Origin: UBA4644 sp964541085
GTDB lineage: Bacteria > Bacillota > Clostridia > Oscillospirales > Butyricicoccaceae
Direction of reading: 5' to 3'
Assembly (NCBI GenBank): GCA_964541085.1
Contig: CAZIPA010000004.1
Span: 28,002 to 92,001 of the forward strand
Length of the DNA: 64,000 bases
Shown: in pieces, positions 51,243 to 61,322 of the stretch
Position numbering within the stretch: the first letter of the stretch is position 1
How the letters are laid out: the number at the start of each line of letters is the position of its first letter
Program-made: the position numbers and the translations under genes
Notes under the pieces: model-generated
Seen by the model: the letters and a program-made list of their open reading frames with translations, nothing else
What the model was told of the DNA's origin: nothing
Database searches by the model: none

Positions 51243-54200
51243 ATGAAGAAGCAACTTACCAAACGGCTGCTTGCTCTCGTTCTGGCTTTCACCATGGTGC
51301 TGGGAATGGCCCCTGTGGCTTTTGCCGGCAATGGACAGAAAGTGGAATTTGAGCAGGTAGACAACGATGTTGTGGGCGCTTCTCTGCCGGAATCCAGAAA
51401 AGCGGATACCAGCAAGGAAAAGCCCCTCTATGGAGACAAAGACATCGTTCGTGTGTCCATCTTCCTGGAGGATGCGGCCACGATCTCGGTCTTTTCTCAG
51501 GAAGCTGCAGACGGCACTCTGGCTGAGAGTGTTGATGCGAAGGAATATCGCGCCGCTCTGCAGATGCAGCAGGAAGCTGTTGCGGAATATATTTCCGAGC
51601 AGGTCCTGGAAGACGAGGATCTGGATGTAGTCTGGAACCTGACTCTGGCTGCCAACGCCATTTCCGCCAATGTGGAATATGGTCAGATTGAAGCCATCAA
51701 GCAGGCTTACGGCGTGTCCGATGTCATCGTGGAAACCCGCTATGAGCCCATGGTGGCCAGCGTGGAAGCCAACGATCCCAATATGGCCACCTCCAGCGCA
51801 CAGATCGGCTCCGGTCTGGCCTGGGCTGCGGGCTATTACGGCAAGGGCAGCAAGATCGCTGTCATTGATACCGGTACGGATACCGACCATCAGAGCTTTG
51901 ACGCCGATGCGTTTCTGTACGCTGTGGGCGACGATGCAGATCTGATGGACGCCGATGATATCGCTGCCGTTCTGGATCAGCTGAACATCGCGACGCTGGT
52001 GGATGATGCCAGCAAGCTGTATCTGAACGCCAAGCTCCCCTTCGCCTTCAACTATGTTGATGAGGATTTCGATGTCATCCATGACAACGATACCCAGGGC
52101 GAGCACGGCTCTCATGTGGCCGGTATCGCTACCGCCAACCGCTATATCCCTGACGGCGAAGGCGGCTATACCGAGGCTCTGTCCTCTGTCTGCACCCAGG
52201 GCGTGGCTCCCGACGCGCAGCTGATCACCATGAAGGTCTTCGGCAAGGGCGGCGGCGCTTACGATTCCGACTATATGGCTGCCATCGAGGATGCTATCAT
52301 TCTCGGCGCGGACAGCATCAACCTGTCTCTGGGCTCCGGCAACCCCGGCTTCAGCAATCACAGCAACTCTGCCTATCAGGCCATTATGGAAAGCCTGACC
52401 GAGAGCAGCGCTGTGGTGTGTATGTCCGCCGGTAACTCCGGCACCTGGCAGGAAAACACCATCTACGGCTTCCTGTACAACGATGGCGTTTCCATGCAGA
52501 CCGACGGTTCTCCCGGATCCTACACCAATTCTCTGGCTGTGGCTTCTGTGGACAACACCGGCAGCACCGGCAGCTTCCTGAACTTCGGTGCAGGTCTGGA
52601 GACGGTTTCCTTCTCCGAAACCAGCGGCTATACCAATGCTCCCATTGCCACGCTGGATACCACCGGTGAAGGCACCGAGTATGACTTCATCCTGTTCAGC
52701 AACACCGGCGTGGACGGCAGCGGCAACAACCTGCTGACCGACTATGCGGATGCCTGCGCGGGCAAGGTCGTTATGGTCTATCGCGGCACCTCTTCCTTCT
52801 TTGAGAAGCACAATGCCGCGGAAGAAGTCGGCGGTATTGCCTGTATCGTCATGAACAATCAGGCCGGTACCATCAACATGGATCTGTCCGACTCCACCGC
52901 TACCATCCCCTGCGTTTCCATTCTGCAGAGTGATGCTGTGGCCATCATGGCTTTTGCCACTCCCGTCAGTGACGAAGGCGGCAATGTCCTGTATTACACC
53001 GGCAAGGTGACGATCTCCTCTGCCATCGCGGCTCTGCAGGGCGATGTGGATGGTTACTGGACCATGAGCTCCTTCTCTTCCTGGGGCGTTCCCGGCTCTC
53101 TGGAACTGAAGCCTGAAATCACCGCTCCCGGCGGCAATATCTATTCTGTCAACGGCGCTGTTGCCGGCGGCAAGGCTTACGAAAATATGTCCGGTACCTC
53201 CATGGCCTCTCCCCAGATGGCCGGTATCGTGGCAGTTCTGGCGGAGTATATCCGTGAGAACAAGCTGACCGAGACGACTGGCCTCACCCAGCGTCAGCTG
53301 GCCCAGAGCCTGCTGATGTCTACCTCTGAGCCCATCATCGAGGCCGACTCCGGCAATTATTACTCCATCCTGAATCAGGGCTCCGGCGTTGCCAATGTGA
53401 ATGATGCCATCAATGCTCACAGCTATATCCTGATGGGCGAAGGCGTCAACGCAGGCGCTGCCGACGGCAAGGTCAAGGCCGAGCTGGGCGATGATCCCGA
53501 GAAGACCGGCAAGTACAGCTTCTCCTATGAGCTGTTCAACCTGACCGACGAAGATGCCGAATATTCCTTCGACACCGATGTGTTCACCCAGGATGTGTTC
53601 GCAGCCGAGACCTACAGCGGCGTGGATATCCTGCTGGATACCTGGACCGCTCCTCTGGAGGGTGCTGTGGTCACTTACGCTGTGGAAGGCGGCGAGTACG
53701 AAGCCGGCCGTTACGATGTCCAGCGTGTTCTGGATGCCGTTGCCGGCAAGGTCCAGCTGAGCACTGCGGAAGAGACCCTGTACGATCTGGATGAAAACGG
53801 CGAAATCACCTCCTATGACGCATATCTGATGCTGTTGGAGGACAAGGACACCGGCAAGGTCACTCTGCCCGCCAACGGCAGCGTCACCGTTACCGTCACC
53901 ATTGATGTGTCCGACTGCGATTTCACCTATTATCCCACCGGCGCTTACATTGAGGCTTATTCCTATGTGAAGGAGCTCTCCAATGACGAAGGTCTGGAAG
54001 GCACTGTCCACTCCATCCCCGTGCTGGGCTACTATGGCAACTGGACGGCTCCCTCCATGTACGATGTGGGCACCCTGGCTGAGATCTGGTATGAGACCGA
54101 GACCCGGTATCCCTACCTCATCAACGAAACCTATGCCTTCACCAACTATGTTACCGTCAAGTATCCCGGCGATTCCGGCGAATACTACTACTTCGGCAAC

Positions 54201-57119
54201 CCCCTGACCGATGATGACGAGTATCTGGAAGAGCGCAACGCCATCAACGGCGATACCGTCGTCAACAAGTTCTACGCCACCATCATCCGCAACGCCGGCA
54301 ACTCTGCCGTGCAGGTCGTGGATGCCAACACCGGCGAAGTGTATGCCTGCGAAGTGCTGGGCAGCAAGAACAGTGCCTATTATTACAGCAATGGTTCCGC
54401 CTGGTACAACACCCAGAGCAGCGCTACCGTTGGCTGGCAGGGCACCGATGCCCAGGGCAACAAGCTGCCCGAGGACACCGAAGTGATCGTGTCTCTGGTG
54501 CTGGCTCCCGAATACTATGCCGATGAAAACGGCGAGTATGACTGGGATAAGCTCACCGACGGTGTGCTGGGCGACGGCGCTTATCTGAGCATCCGTACCG
54601 CCATCGACAACACCGCTCCGGTCATGACCGATCTGGTCTATGATGCCGAGACCCGCACCTTCACCGCCACCGCCTCTGATAACCGTTATCTGGCTACCGT
54701 GGCTCTGTATCAGAACGGCGTGAAGCGGGAACTGGATTTCGTGGCTCCCAATCAGGCTCTGGAAGACAAGGGCGCTGCGGCTGACTACATTCTGGAGCTC
54801 CCCGCGAATAATACCGGCAGCGAGTTCTATATCCAGCTCACCGACTACGCCATGAACCAGACCACCTATAAGTTCGTCATCACCGAGGAAGGTGTCAATG
54901 ACGATCCGGTCAATCCCACCAAGATCACGCTGCCTGAGACCGCCTCTGTGGTCAAGGGTACCGCCATCCTGCTGACTCCCGAGTTTGAGCCCTTCCTGGC
55001 CAAGGAAGAGGTCGTCTGGACCTCCGCTGACGAGAACATCGCCACCGTGGACGCAAACGGCAAGGTCACCGGTGTTGCAGTGGGCGAAGTTGCCATTAAG
55101 GCTACCTCCGCCTATGACGAAACCGTTTATGCCGAGTGCAAGGTCACGGTTGTTTCCTTTGATGTGACGCTGTACGGCGCACTGCAGGATGTGGACGGCA
55201 ATCCCCAGCTCTTCACCTGGAATCTGGAGACCGACAAGACCTGGAAGAAGACCGCCGATCTGAAGAACAACATCAACGCCATCACCTATGACTTTGCGCA
55301 CGAAGATGGCCCGATGTTCCAGATGGACACCGAGGGTTATCTGTACAAGGTCGATGTGGCCACCGGCACAACCCTTGAGAAGTCCGCTGCCGCCGCCGAA
55401 TTCGGCGCTCCCGTGGACGACATGGAATACGCCGGCCTCAGCAGCCTGACCTCCGAGCAGGATGTGCTGGTTGGCGTGTACGGCTACTACTTACTCTACT
55501 CCATGCCCGGCATGGACAACACCTTCAGCTCCGGCTGGAATATGTCCGGCTATCTGGGTGCCTATCTGGGCGCTTCCAACTTCACTGCTGTCGCCTGGGC
55601 CGGTTATGACAACAGAGGCCGCGATGTGTTCTTCTGCCTCACCGACAGCTGCGATTTCTGGGTCATGATGCCCGATTTCACCACTGGCAGCGCCGGCATG
55701 AACTTCTATGAAACCGACCTCGACCTGGAATTCCCCGGCTATGACGGTGCCTATTACTGCTCCATGGTCATGGGCGACGACGGCAACTTCTATCTGAGCT
55801 ACTTCAACGGCTCCACCAACCAGATCTATGTTCTGGAAGGGGAAGACATTTATCAGGGCGGCGAGTACTATGATACTGTCTACCATGCCACTCTGCTGGG
55901 TGATGTTGGCGACGCCGTATGGCCCGCCGGTCTGCTGGCCGTCGTTCCCAACGAGGATGAGACTGCCGCAGCCGCTGAGCGTGAGCTGGATGTGGAAGCC
56001 ATCATCGAAAATGTGCAGGCGGAATCCTTCGAGACCGAAGAGCTGGTTGGTTCTCTGAACGCCGTTACCGTGTCCAACAGAACCGACAAGCTGCGTGACA
56101 CCATTCAGGTGAGCAGCGATGCCGTCAACCTGAAGCTGATTGCGGAATCCGCTTCCAACAACGGTCTGGTCACTGTGGAGTATGATCCCTCCGAGATCAC
56201 TCTGCTCAACACCAAGGGCAGCGCACAGTGGTACAGCTGGTATGAGGAAGAAAAGGGTCTGGTCAACTTTGCTTACGCCGATCTGAACGGCTTTGATGTG
56301 GGCGAAGTGCTGGGCGCTCTGAAGTTCAGCTTCAACCACTCCGGCGTTGAGACCGAGCTGGTTGTCACCACGCTGGAAGAGAATGCGGACTATGCTGCGG
56401 ATGTGCGTGTGGTCACTCTGATGAATGAGGCCACTCCCACTCCCGTCGGCCCCGCTCCTGCAAAGCCTGTCAAGCCTGTGGAGCCCGTGACTCCCGTGGA
56501 GCCCGAGCAGCCTGAAGTGCCTGAAGATCCTCATACCGCAAATTGCCCCTCTGCGCAGTTTGCTGATCTGGATGTGAACGCCTGGTATCATGAATATACG
56601 GACGCCGTCATCGGCGATGGCATCATGAACGGCGTTGGCAACGGCAACTTTGATCCCGCCGCCAATGTGACCCGTTCTCAGCTGGTCACCATGCTGTGGA
56701 GACTGGCCGGCAGCCCCGTGGTGAATTATGCAATGTCCTTTGAGGATGTGGCAGAAGGCACCTTCTATAGCGAGGCCGTCCGCTGGGCCGCTTCCACCGG
56801 CGTTGTCACCGGTATCAACGATACCACCTTTGCTCCCGATGAGAATATTACCCGCGAACAGCTGGCTACCATTCTGTTCCGTCTGGCACAGAACAATGGC
56901 CTGAATGTGTCCAATGCCGGCAATACCGTGCCCGATTTCGTTGACCGCGACCAGATTTCCACCTGGGCTGGCGAGGCCATGTGCTGGGCTTATACCAACG
57001 GCATTATCAACGGCAAGGGCGCCAACGCTCTGGATCCCAAGGGTACTGCTTCCCGCGTGGAGGCTGCTGCCATGATGGTTCGCTTCCAGAAGCTGACTCC
57101 CGACACCGTTCAGCAGTAA
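51243..57119 (+). CDS. Giant S8 subtilisin-like protease with SLH wall anchor
   Basis: 1958 aa. Signal peptide 1-28 (cut after AFA); propeptide to about 185; S8 domain with Asp209 in AVIDTGTDTDH, His288 in GEHGSHVAG, Asn398 in AGNSG and Ser653 in MSGTSMASPQMAG; a PA domain inserted about 460-595. Then come Fn3-like regions, a dockerin-like module (about 824-868, YDLDENGEITSYDAY), a Big_2 Ig domain (about 1221-1304), a propeller-like repeat region (1310-1600), a cohesin-like beta domain (about 1630-1720), a Pro/Val linker and three SLH repeats (1768-1950). A cell-surface protease of the C5a-peptidase/lactocepin type. Codon use is that of a highly expressed gene. Confidence 0.93.
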   Translation: MKKQLTKRLLALVLAFTMVLGMAPVAFAGNGQKVEFEQVDNDVVGASLPESRKADTSKEKPLYGDKDIVRVSIFLEDAATISVFSQEAADGTLAESVDAKEYRAALQMQQEAVAEYISEQVLEDEDLDVVWNLTLAANAISANVEYGQIEAIKQAYGVSDVIVETRYEPMVASVEANDPNMATSSAQIGSGLAWAAGYYGKGSKIAVIDTGTDTDHQSFDADAFLYAVGDDADLMDADDIAAVLDQLNIATLVDDASKLYLNAKLPFAFNYVDEDFDVIHDNDTQGEHGSHVAGIATANRYIPDGEGGYTEALSSVCTQGVAPDAQLITMKVFGKGGGAYDSDYMAAIEDAIILGADSINLSLGSGNPGFSNHSNSAYQAIMESLTESSAVVCMSAGNSGTWQENTIYGFLYNDGVSMQTDGSPGSYTNSLAVASVDNTGSTGSFLNFGAGLETVSFSETSGYTNAPIATLDTTGEGTEYDFILFSNTGVDGSGNNLLTDYADACAGKVVMVYRGTSSFFEKHNAAEEVGGIACIVMNNQAGTINMDLSDSTATIPCVSILQSDAVAIMAFATPVSDEGGNVLYYTGKVTISSAIAALQGDVDGYWTMSSFSSWGVPGSLELKPEITAPGGNIYSVNGAVAGGKAYENMSGTSMASPQMAGIVAVLAEYIRENKLTETTGLTQRQLAQSLLMSTSEPIIEADSGNYYSILNQGSGVANVNDAINAHSYILMGEGVNAGAADGKVKAELGDDPEKTGKYSFSYELFNLTDEDAEYSFDTDVFTQDVFAAETYSGVDILLDTWTAPLEGAVVTYAVEGGEYEAGRYDVQRVLDAVAGKVQLSTAEETLYDLDENGEITSYDAYLMLLEDKDTGKVTLPANGSVTVTVTIDVSDCDFTYYPTGAYIEAYSYVKELSNDEGLEGTVHSIPVLGYYGNWTAPSMYDVGTLAEIWYETETRYPYLINETYAFTNYVTVKYPGDSGEYYYFGNPLTDDDEYLEERNAINGDTVVNKFYATIIRNAGNSAVQVVDANTGEVYACEVLGSKNSAYYYSNGSAWYNTQSSATVGWQGTDAQGNKLPEDTEVIVSLVLAPEYYADENGEYDWDKLTDGVLGDGAYLSIRTAIDNTAPVMTDLVYDAETRTFTATASDNRYLATVALYQNGVKRELDFVAPNQALEDKGAAADYILELPANNTGSEFYIQLTDYAMNQTTYKFVITEEGVNDDPVNPTKITLPETASVVKGTAILLTPEFEPFLAKEEVVWTSADENIATVDANGKVTGVAVGEVAIKATSAYDETVYAECKVTVVSFDVTLYGALQDVDGNPQLFTWNLETDKTWKKTADLKNNINAITYDFAHEDGPMFQMDTEGYLYKVDVATGTTLEKSAAAAEFGAPVDDMEYAGLSSLTSEQDVLVGVYGYYLLYSMPGMDNTFSSGWNMSGYLGAYLGASNFTAVAWAGYDNRGRDVFFCLTDSCDFWVMMPDFTTGSAGMNFYETDLDLEFPGYDGAYYCSMVMGDDGNFYLSYFNGSTNQIYVLEGEDIYQGGEYYDTVYHATLLGDVGDAVWPAGLLAVVPNEDETAAAAERELDVEAIIENVQAESFETEELVGSLNAVTVSNRTDKLRDTIQVSSDAVNLKLIAESASNNGLVTVEYDPSEITLLNTKGSAQWYSWYEEEKGLVNFAYADLNGFDVGEVLGALKFSFNHSGVETELVVTTLEENADYAADVRVVTLMNEATPTPVGPAPAKPVKPVEPVTPVEPEQPEVPEDPHTANCPSAQFADLDVNAWYHEYTDAVIGDGIMNGVGNGNFDPAANVTRSQLVTMLWRLAGSPVVNYAMSFEDVAEGTFYSEAVRWAASTGVVTGINDTTFAPDENITREQLATILFRLAQNNGLNVSNAGNTVPDFVDRDQISTWAGEAMCWAYTNGIINGKGANALDPKGTASRVEAAAMMVRFQKLTPDTVQQ

Positions 57120-57137
57120 TTTCCCCGCAAACAAATT

Positions 57138-57167
57138 ACGGGCGGCCCTTTTGGGTCGCCCGTTTTC
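57138..57167 (+). terminator. Subtilase gene terminator
   Basis: ACGGGCGGCCC (57138-57148) pairs with GGGTCGCCCGT (57153-57163) over a TTTT loop, then TTTT. Confidence 0.88.
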
Positions 57168-57176
57168 TGCGCATAA

Positions 57177-57206
57177 AAAATGAGCCTCCGAAGGGAGACT
57201 CATTTT
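57177..57206 (-). terminator. Terminator of the yihY-dehydrogenase operon
   Basis: AAAATGAG-C-CTCC (57177-) pairs with GGAG-A-CTCATTTT (to 57206) around GAAG; on the minus strand six T follow. Confidence 0.88.
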
Positions 57207-57211
57207 GTTTT

Positions 57212-58177
57212 TCAATATCCCTGTTTTCTGTTCACCTGATGCTCCAGCGCCTCGCCCTTGTCCCAGTGAGCCAGATTGCGCAGGAAGATATCAATCACCA
57301 GCTCACAGGTGCGGGGGAGAGACATATTGCCGGAAACATGGGGTGTCAGCAGCAGATTGGGCGCATCCCAGAGGAAATGATCCTGGGGCAGCGGCTCCGG
57401 ATAAGCCACATCCAGCGCAGCCCCGGCCAATTTTCCCGAGCGCAGAGCACGGTCCAGCGCCTCCTGCTCGATGGCGGTGCCCCGGCCCACATTGATCACA
57501 TAGGCCCCATCCTTCATGGCGTCAAACTGGGCCTGCCCCAGAATGCCCTTTGTCCCTGCCGTGCCCGGGAGACACAGCGCCACCACATCTGCGCCGCGCA
57601 GGGCCTCGTTCAGCTGTTCGGTGGTGTAGACCTCATCCGCCCAGTCGGGCTTGTCCCGCAGCGTGCGCCGCACACCACGAATGACGGAAGCGCCCATGGC
57701 CCGCACTCTCCGGCCAAAATTGCTGCCGATATCGCCCATGCCGATGATGGTCACGGTGCTGCCGTAAATGGAACGGATGTCGCCCAGAATGCCCCAGCCC
57801 CGCCGGGCAATCAGCGCCTGATATTCCGGCATCCGCCGCATCATCATCAGCAAAACGCAGATCATGTGCTCGGAAATGGTGATGCCATATGCGCCGGAGG
57901 CGTTGGTCAGGATTGCGTCAGGCCGGACAAACACGCCGGGGCCGGTGTAGGTGTCCACTCCCGCAAAGGAGCATTGCAGCCATTTCAGCTGCGGGCACTG
58001 GGCCAGAAGCTCCGGCGGGAACATACCGAACAGCACCTCACTGTCCTGAATGTCCGAAAGGGCCACATCGCCGTGGAGAAACACCGGCTCATAGTGCAGC
58101 GCTGCCATGCCCTCGGAGATCATCTTCTCCCAGCGGTCATTGTAAAAGGAAATGTGAATGGGGATTTTCCGGTTCAT
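57212..58177 (-). CDS. D-isomer-specific 2-hydroxyacid dehydrogenase
   Basis: 321 aa. The NAD-binding loop is TVTIIGMGDIGSNFGRRVRA; catalytic Arg in CLPGTAGTKG... region and YVINVGRGTAIEQEAL, the acid in the DVAYPEPLP block, and His in LLTPHVSGN. It reduces a 2-keto acid or oxidises a D-2-hydroxyacid; the substrate is not evident. Its ATG overlaps the yihY stop. Confidence 0.92.
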   Translation of the reverse strand: MNRKIPIHISFYNDRWEKMISEGMAALHYEPVFLHGDVALSDIQDSEVLFGMFPPELLAQCPQLKWLQCSFAGVDTYTGPGVFVRPDAILTNASGAYGITISEHMICVLLMMMRRMPEYQALIARRGWGILGDIRSIYGSTVTIIGMGDIGSNFGRRVRAMGASVIRGVRRTLRDKPDWADEVYTTEQLNEALRGADVVALCLPGTAGTKGILGQAQFDAMKDGAYVINVGRGTAIEQEALDRALRSGKLAGAALDVAYPEPLPQDHFLWDAPNLLLTPHVSGNMSLPRTCELVIDIFLRNLAHWDKGEALEHQVNRKQGY

Positions 58178-59052
58178 TTTGGATTTTCCTCCTTTTTGAT
58201 GGAAATTGCGGAGCGCTTCGCAGCTTCATGCTCCTGCGCCAGAATATGATTCAGCTCTCCGCCCATAATCAGCACCACGCCTGTGAGATGAAGCCACAGC
58301 ATCAGCACCATAAAGGCGGCCAGCGAGCCGTACAGAATGGAATAGCGGGAAATGTTGCTCATGTAATAGGAAAAACCGCTGGTCAGCAAAAACCAGCCCA
58401 CTACAGCCGCGCCCGCCCCGGGCAGTGCCTGATGAAAGCGATATTTTCCAAAGCTGACCACAGCGTAAAAGCCCGCCAGAAAGGCAAACATCAGCAGCGG
58501 CGCAACCGTCAGCCGCAGAAAATCCCAGATGCGGACGAGCACGGCGGGAATGGTAATGACCTGATTGATTTGCAGCAGCAGATTTTCGCTGATCATCACC
58601 AGCACCAGCAGCACGATGGTCACGACCATCATGGCAACGGCCATCATCACGGCGGCGATGGACACCAGAAAGCCCTGCCGGGGGATGTCATAGGCCCGGG
58701 AAACCGAGCGCATCAGCGAACGCATGGCCCGGGAAACGGCCAGCACGGACAGCACCAGACAGGCATACAGCAGCACCCGTGCGTCCAGCTCCTGAATATA
58801 GGACAGATAGGAGCGGATGATCTCCAGCACCTGCGAGGGCAGCACCGCCGCCAGATTGTCCATCAGCGCCGTATCCGACAAATGAAGCAGGCTCAGGGCC
58901 GCATTGAGAAAAATCAGGGCGGGGAAGAGGGCAAACAGCAGATAATAGGCAAGCTCCGCCGCAGAGCGTCCCACGGTGTTTTTGAAATAGCGTATGGTGA
59001 GTTGTCGGATCACCCGGAAGAGTGCGGGCGGTTGTCTGGTTGCCTTTTCCAT
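58174..59052 (-). CDS. YihY/BrkB family membrane protein
   Basis: 292 aa with six helices. The family segments are GRSAAELAYYLLFALFPALI near the N-terminus and LYGSLAAFMVLMLWLHLTGV plus LIMGGELNHIL at the end. Function is not established (once misnamed RNase BN); it may be a transporter or lipid-related protein. It is first in a two-gene operon. Confidence 0.9.
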   Translation of the reverse strand: MEKATRQPPALFRVIRQLTIRYFKNTVGRSAAELAYYLLFALFPALIFLNAALSLLHLSDTALMDNLAAVLPSQVLEIIRSYLSYIQELDARVLLYACLVLSVLAVSRAMRSLMRSVSRAYDIPRQGFLVSIAAVMMAVAMMVVTIVLLVLVMISENLLLQINQVITIPAVLVRIWDFLRLTVAPLLMFAFLAGFYAVVSFGKYRFHQALPGAGAAVVGWFLLTSGFSYYMSNISRYSILYGSLAAFMVLMLWLHLTGVVLIMGGELNHILAQEHEAAKRSAISIKKEENPK

Positions 59053-59145
59053 GGGAAGCCTCCTTCATTGATGCTTTCAGTGTATCATAGAATATGAAAA
59101 AAGAAAAGCTTTTCTGCACAAAAGAAAAACTTCACAAAACCTTCG

Positions 59146-59174
59146 TTGCAATGACCGTCAAGCTATGCTAAAAT
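59146..59174 (+). promoter_or_regulatory. Promoter of the YhaM-like gene
   Basis: TTGCAA (59146-59151), 17-bp spacer, TAAAAT (59169-59174), 41 bp before the ATG. Confidence 0.75.
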
Positions 59175-59214
59175 CAATTTGTCGGAACAGCCGACAGCAA
59201 GGGAGAAGAAAATC

Positions 59215-60153
59215 ATGCGACTTTGTGATATTGAAAACGGACAGAGCATTTCCGGCTGCTATCTGCTGAAGCAGGCCAGTATGCGTTCCACCACCACCGG
59301 CAAGCCCTATCTTTCCGGCCAGCTGGCGGACAAAACCACGGCAGTGGAGCTGAAGGTCTGGGACTATACCGGGCCGCTGGGAGAGGCAGATCAGGGAAAG
59401 GTGGTCTGCATCACCGGACGGGTGTCCGAGTTCCGGGGCAGTCTGCAAATCACGGCAGACCGGATTCGCCTGGCCGGGCCGGAGGATCCTTACCGTCTCA
59501 GCGATCTGGTGCCCACTGCGCCGGTGGATGTGAACCGCACGCTGGCCGAGCTGGAGCAGCTGCTGGCCTCCATGGAGGATCCCCATTATCAGGCGGTGTG
59601 CCGGGAAATGCTGAAGCGTCATCGGGAACAGTTTGTCACCATTCCCGCAGCCAAGAGCGTTCACCACAGCTTTCTCCACGGACTGCTGATGCACACGGCC
59701 TATATGATGAAAACCGCCCTGTTTCTGTCCCGGCTCTACGGAGAGCTGCTGGATAAGGATTTACTGCTGGCGGGCACCTTCCTCCACGATTTTGCCAAGA
59801 TGCGGGAGTTTACCCTGTCTCCGGCGGGACTGGTCACGGATTATTCCACGGCGGGACAGCTGCTGGGACATCTGGTCATGGGCGCGGAGGAGGCCGGACA
59901 GGTCTGCCGGGAGCTGGGCGTTCCTGAGGAAAAGACAATGCTGCTGCAGCATATGATCCTGTCCCACCACGGTTCGCCGGAGTTTGGCGCGGCCGTTGCG
60001 CCGGTGTGTGCGGAAAGTGAGCTGCTGTCCTATATTGATATGCTGGACAGCCGCATGGAAATCTATCGGGAGACGCTGGAAAAAACCGAGCCCGGCAGCT
60101 TTTCTGACCGGATCTTTGCGCTGGACAACCGGCGTATTTACCGCCACAGCTGA
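59215..60153 (+). CDS. OB-fold/HD-domain 3'-5' exoribonuclease (YhaM-like)
   Basis: 312 aa. An N-terminal OB fold (about 10-90, YLSGQLADKTTAVELKVWDY and VVCITGRVSEFRGSLQI) precedes an HD phosphohydrolase domain with HSFLHGLLMHT, GTFLHDFAKM (the HD pair) and LSHHGSPEFGA. This matches YhaM, a 3'-5' exoribonuclease of Firmicutes. ATG 59215 is 8 nt after GGGAGA; a 12-codon longer frame has no site. Confidence 0.88.
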   Translation: MRLCDIENGQSISGCYLLKQASMRSTTTGKPYLSGQLADKTTAVELKVWDYTGPLGEADQGKVVCITGRVSEFRGSLQITADRIRLAGPEDPYRLSDLVPTAPVDVNRTLAELEQLLASMEDPHYQAVCREMLKRHREQFVTIPAAKSVHHSFLHGLLMHTAYMMKTALFLSRLYGELLDKDLLLAGTFLHDFAKMREFTLSPAGLVTDYSTAGQLLGHLVMGAEEAGQVCRELGVPEEKTMLLQHMILSHHGSPEFGAAVAPVCAESELLSYIDMLDSRMEIYRETLEKTEPGSFSDRIFALDNRRIYRHS

Positions 60154-60201
60154 AAGGGGAGTCTTCTCCCATCGTGCCCACACTGCGGAAAGGAGTTCAT
60201 T

Positions 60202-60867
60202 ATGGAAAAGAAAGTCCCGTCCTATTCCGGAACACTCCGGGATCACACCCTGCTGCTGCCCTTCTGCATCAGCAAATGCAGCGGCATCCGCATCTTTGGT
60301 AAGCGCATCAAATCCATTGCCTTTTCCACAGATGTGGCCATCATCAAAAATATCAATGCCGATGCGGTGATCGCGGTCTATCCCTTCACGCCCCAGGCGG
60401 CCATTTCGCAGGCTATCATTCAGGTCTCGGATGTGCCGGTGTTTGTGGGCGTGGGAGGCGGCATTACCTCCGGCGAACGCAGCGTCCGTCTGGCCATGCA
60501 GGCAGAGCATCAGGGTGCCTATGGCGTGGTGGTCAACGCACCCATGCCCAACGAGGTCATCCGGAAAATCAAGCAGTCGGTGGACATTCCCGTGATTGTC
60601 ACCGTGGTGTCCGACCGGATGGATGTGCGCGGACGCATTGAGGCCGGTGCGGATTTTGTCAATGTGTCCGGTGCGGCCAACACGGCGAATATCGTGCGCA
60701 AGCTGCGGGCGGAGTTTCCGGAGCTGCCCATCATCGCCACCGGCGGCCCCAGCGATGAGACCATTCTGGAGACCATCGAGGCGGGAGCCAACGCCATCAG
60801 TATTACGCCGCCCACCAACGGCAGCCTGTTTGCGGGCATTATGGACAAATACCGGGGAACGCTGTAA
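60202..60867 (+). CDS. TIM-barrel protein of unknown function
   Basis: 221 aa. Repeating strand-helix units with phosphate-binding-like loops near the C-terminal ends: VFVGVGGGITSGERSV, VNVSGAANTANIV and IIATGGPSDETILETIEAGA. The layout recalls ThiG, IMPDH and KDPG-aldolase-type barrels, and family members are often labelled simply hydrolase; no catalytic residue set can be named. A good AAAGGAG precedes the ATG. It may share the YhaM-like transcript (48-bp gap). Confidence 0.75.
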   Translation: MEKKVPSYSGTLRDHTLLLPFCISKCSGIRIFGKRIKSIAFSTDVAIIKNINADAVIAVYPFTPQAAISQAIIQVSDVPVFVGVGGGITSGERSVRLAMQAEHQGAYGVVVNAPMPNEVIRKIKQSVDIPVIVTVVSDRMDVRGRIEAGADFVNVSGAANTANIVRKLRAEFPELPIIATGGPSDETILETIEAGANAISITPPTNGSLFAGIMDKYRGTL

Positions 60868-60889
60868 CGCTTCTGAAATCAATGAAAAA

Positions 60890-60932
60890 CCCTCCGCAGT
60901 GGGACGAAAAGCCACAGCGGAGGGCATTTTTT
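60890..60932. terminator. Intrinsic terminator between convergent genes
   Basis: CCCTCCGC (60890-60897) pairs with GCGGAGGG (60917-60924), extended by GTGG/CCAC across an A-A mismatch; ATTTTTT follows on +. Confidence 0.88.
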
Positions 60933-61212
60933 ATTGTGTATGCTTTTGCAGAATACATCGCAGCGCGGAAATGGAGCTGGTATGACAGCGCTCAATCACC
61001 GCATCCTTGCCCTTCATTTCGCTGAGGGCACCCTGAAGCATTTTGTGCGAGATGGTGTTGGTAAAAAAGATCAGCAGATCGGGACTGCCCAGCTTGTTTT
61101 TCAGACTGCCGGAGGTTTTGGTAATGATTTTTGCCTGGCACTGAAAGTCCCGGCAGAGCTCCATATAGCGGCGCTCCATACATTCGTTTCCACCTAAAAT
61201 GACGACGCTCAC
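60931..61212 (-). CDS. DUF2325 domain-containing protein
   Basis: 93 aa. The N-terminus SVVILGGNECMERRYMELC and the end CHTSSISALRCIL match the DUF2325 family, small Rossmann-like proteins of unknown role frequent near metal or redox genes in Firmicutes. Two cysteines near the N-terminus and two near the C-terminus could bind metal (inference). It lies downstream of the Feo genes but beyond their terminator. Confidence 0.85.
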   Translation of the reverse strand: MSVVILGGNECMERRYMELCRDFQCQAKIITKTSGSLKNKLGSPDLLIFFTNTISHKMLQGALSEMKGKDAVIERCHTSSISALRCILQKHTQ

Positions 61213-61253
61213 GGGTCATCTCCTTTCTTGGTTCAATAACTCTAACTTGCGGG

Positions 61254-61297
61254 TAAAAATAGACCCGGGAGCGCAGAGACCGGCTCCGCGCCCCCGG
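61254..61297 (-). terminator. feo operon terminator
   Basis: On the minus strand a long imperfect GC stem (CCGGGGGCGCGGAG with CTCTGCGCTCCCGG) is followed by GTCTATTTTT. Confidence 0.7.
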
Positions 61298-61322
61298 AAG
61301 CGGAAGAAATAGGGGGGTAATT

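Noticed and set aside
51162..55301. 1379-codon open frame on the minus strand opposite the subtilase
   Set aside because: It is the mirror frame of a highly biased coding sequence; its translation is low-complexity Gly/Ile/Val/His text with no domain, and the + strand gene is certain.
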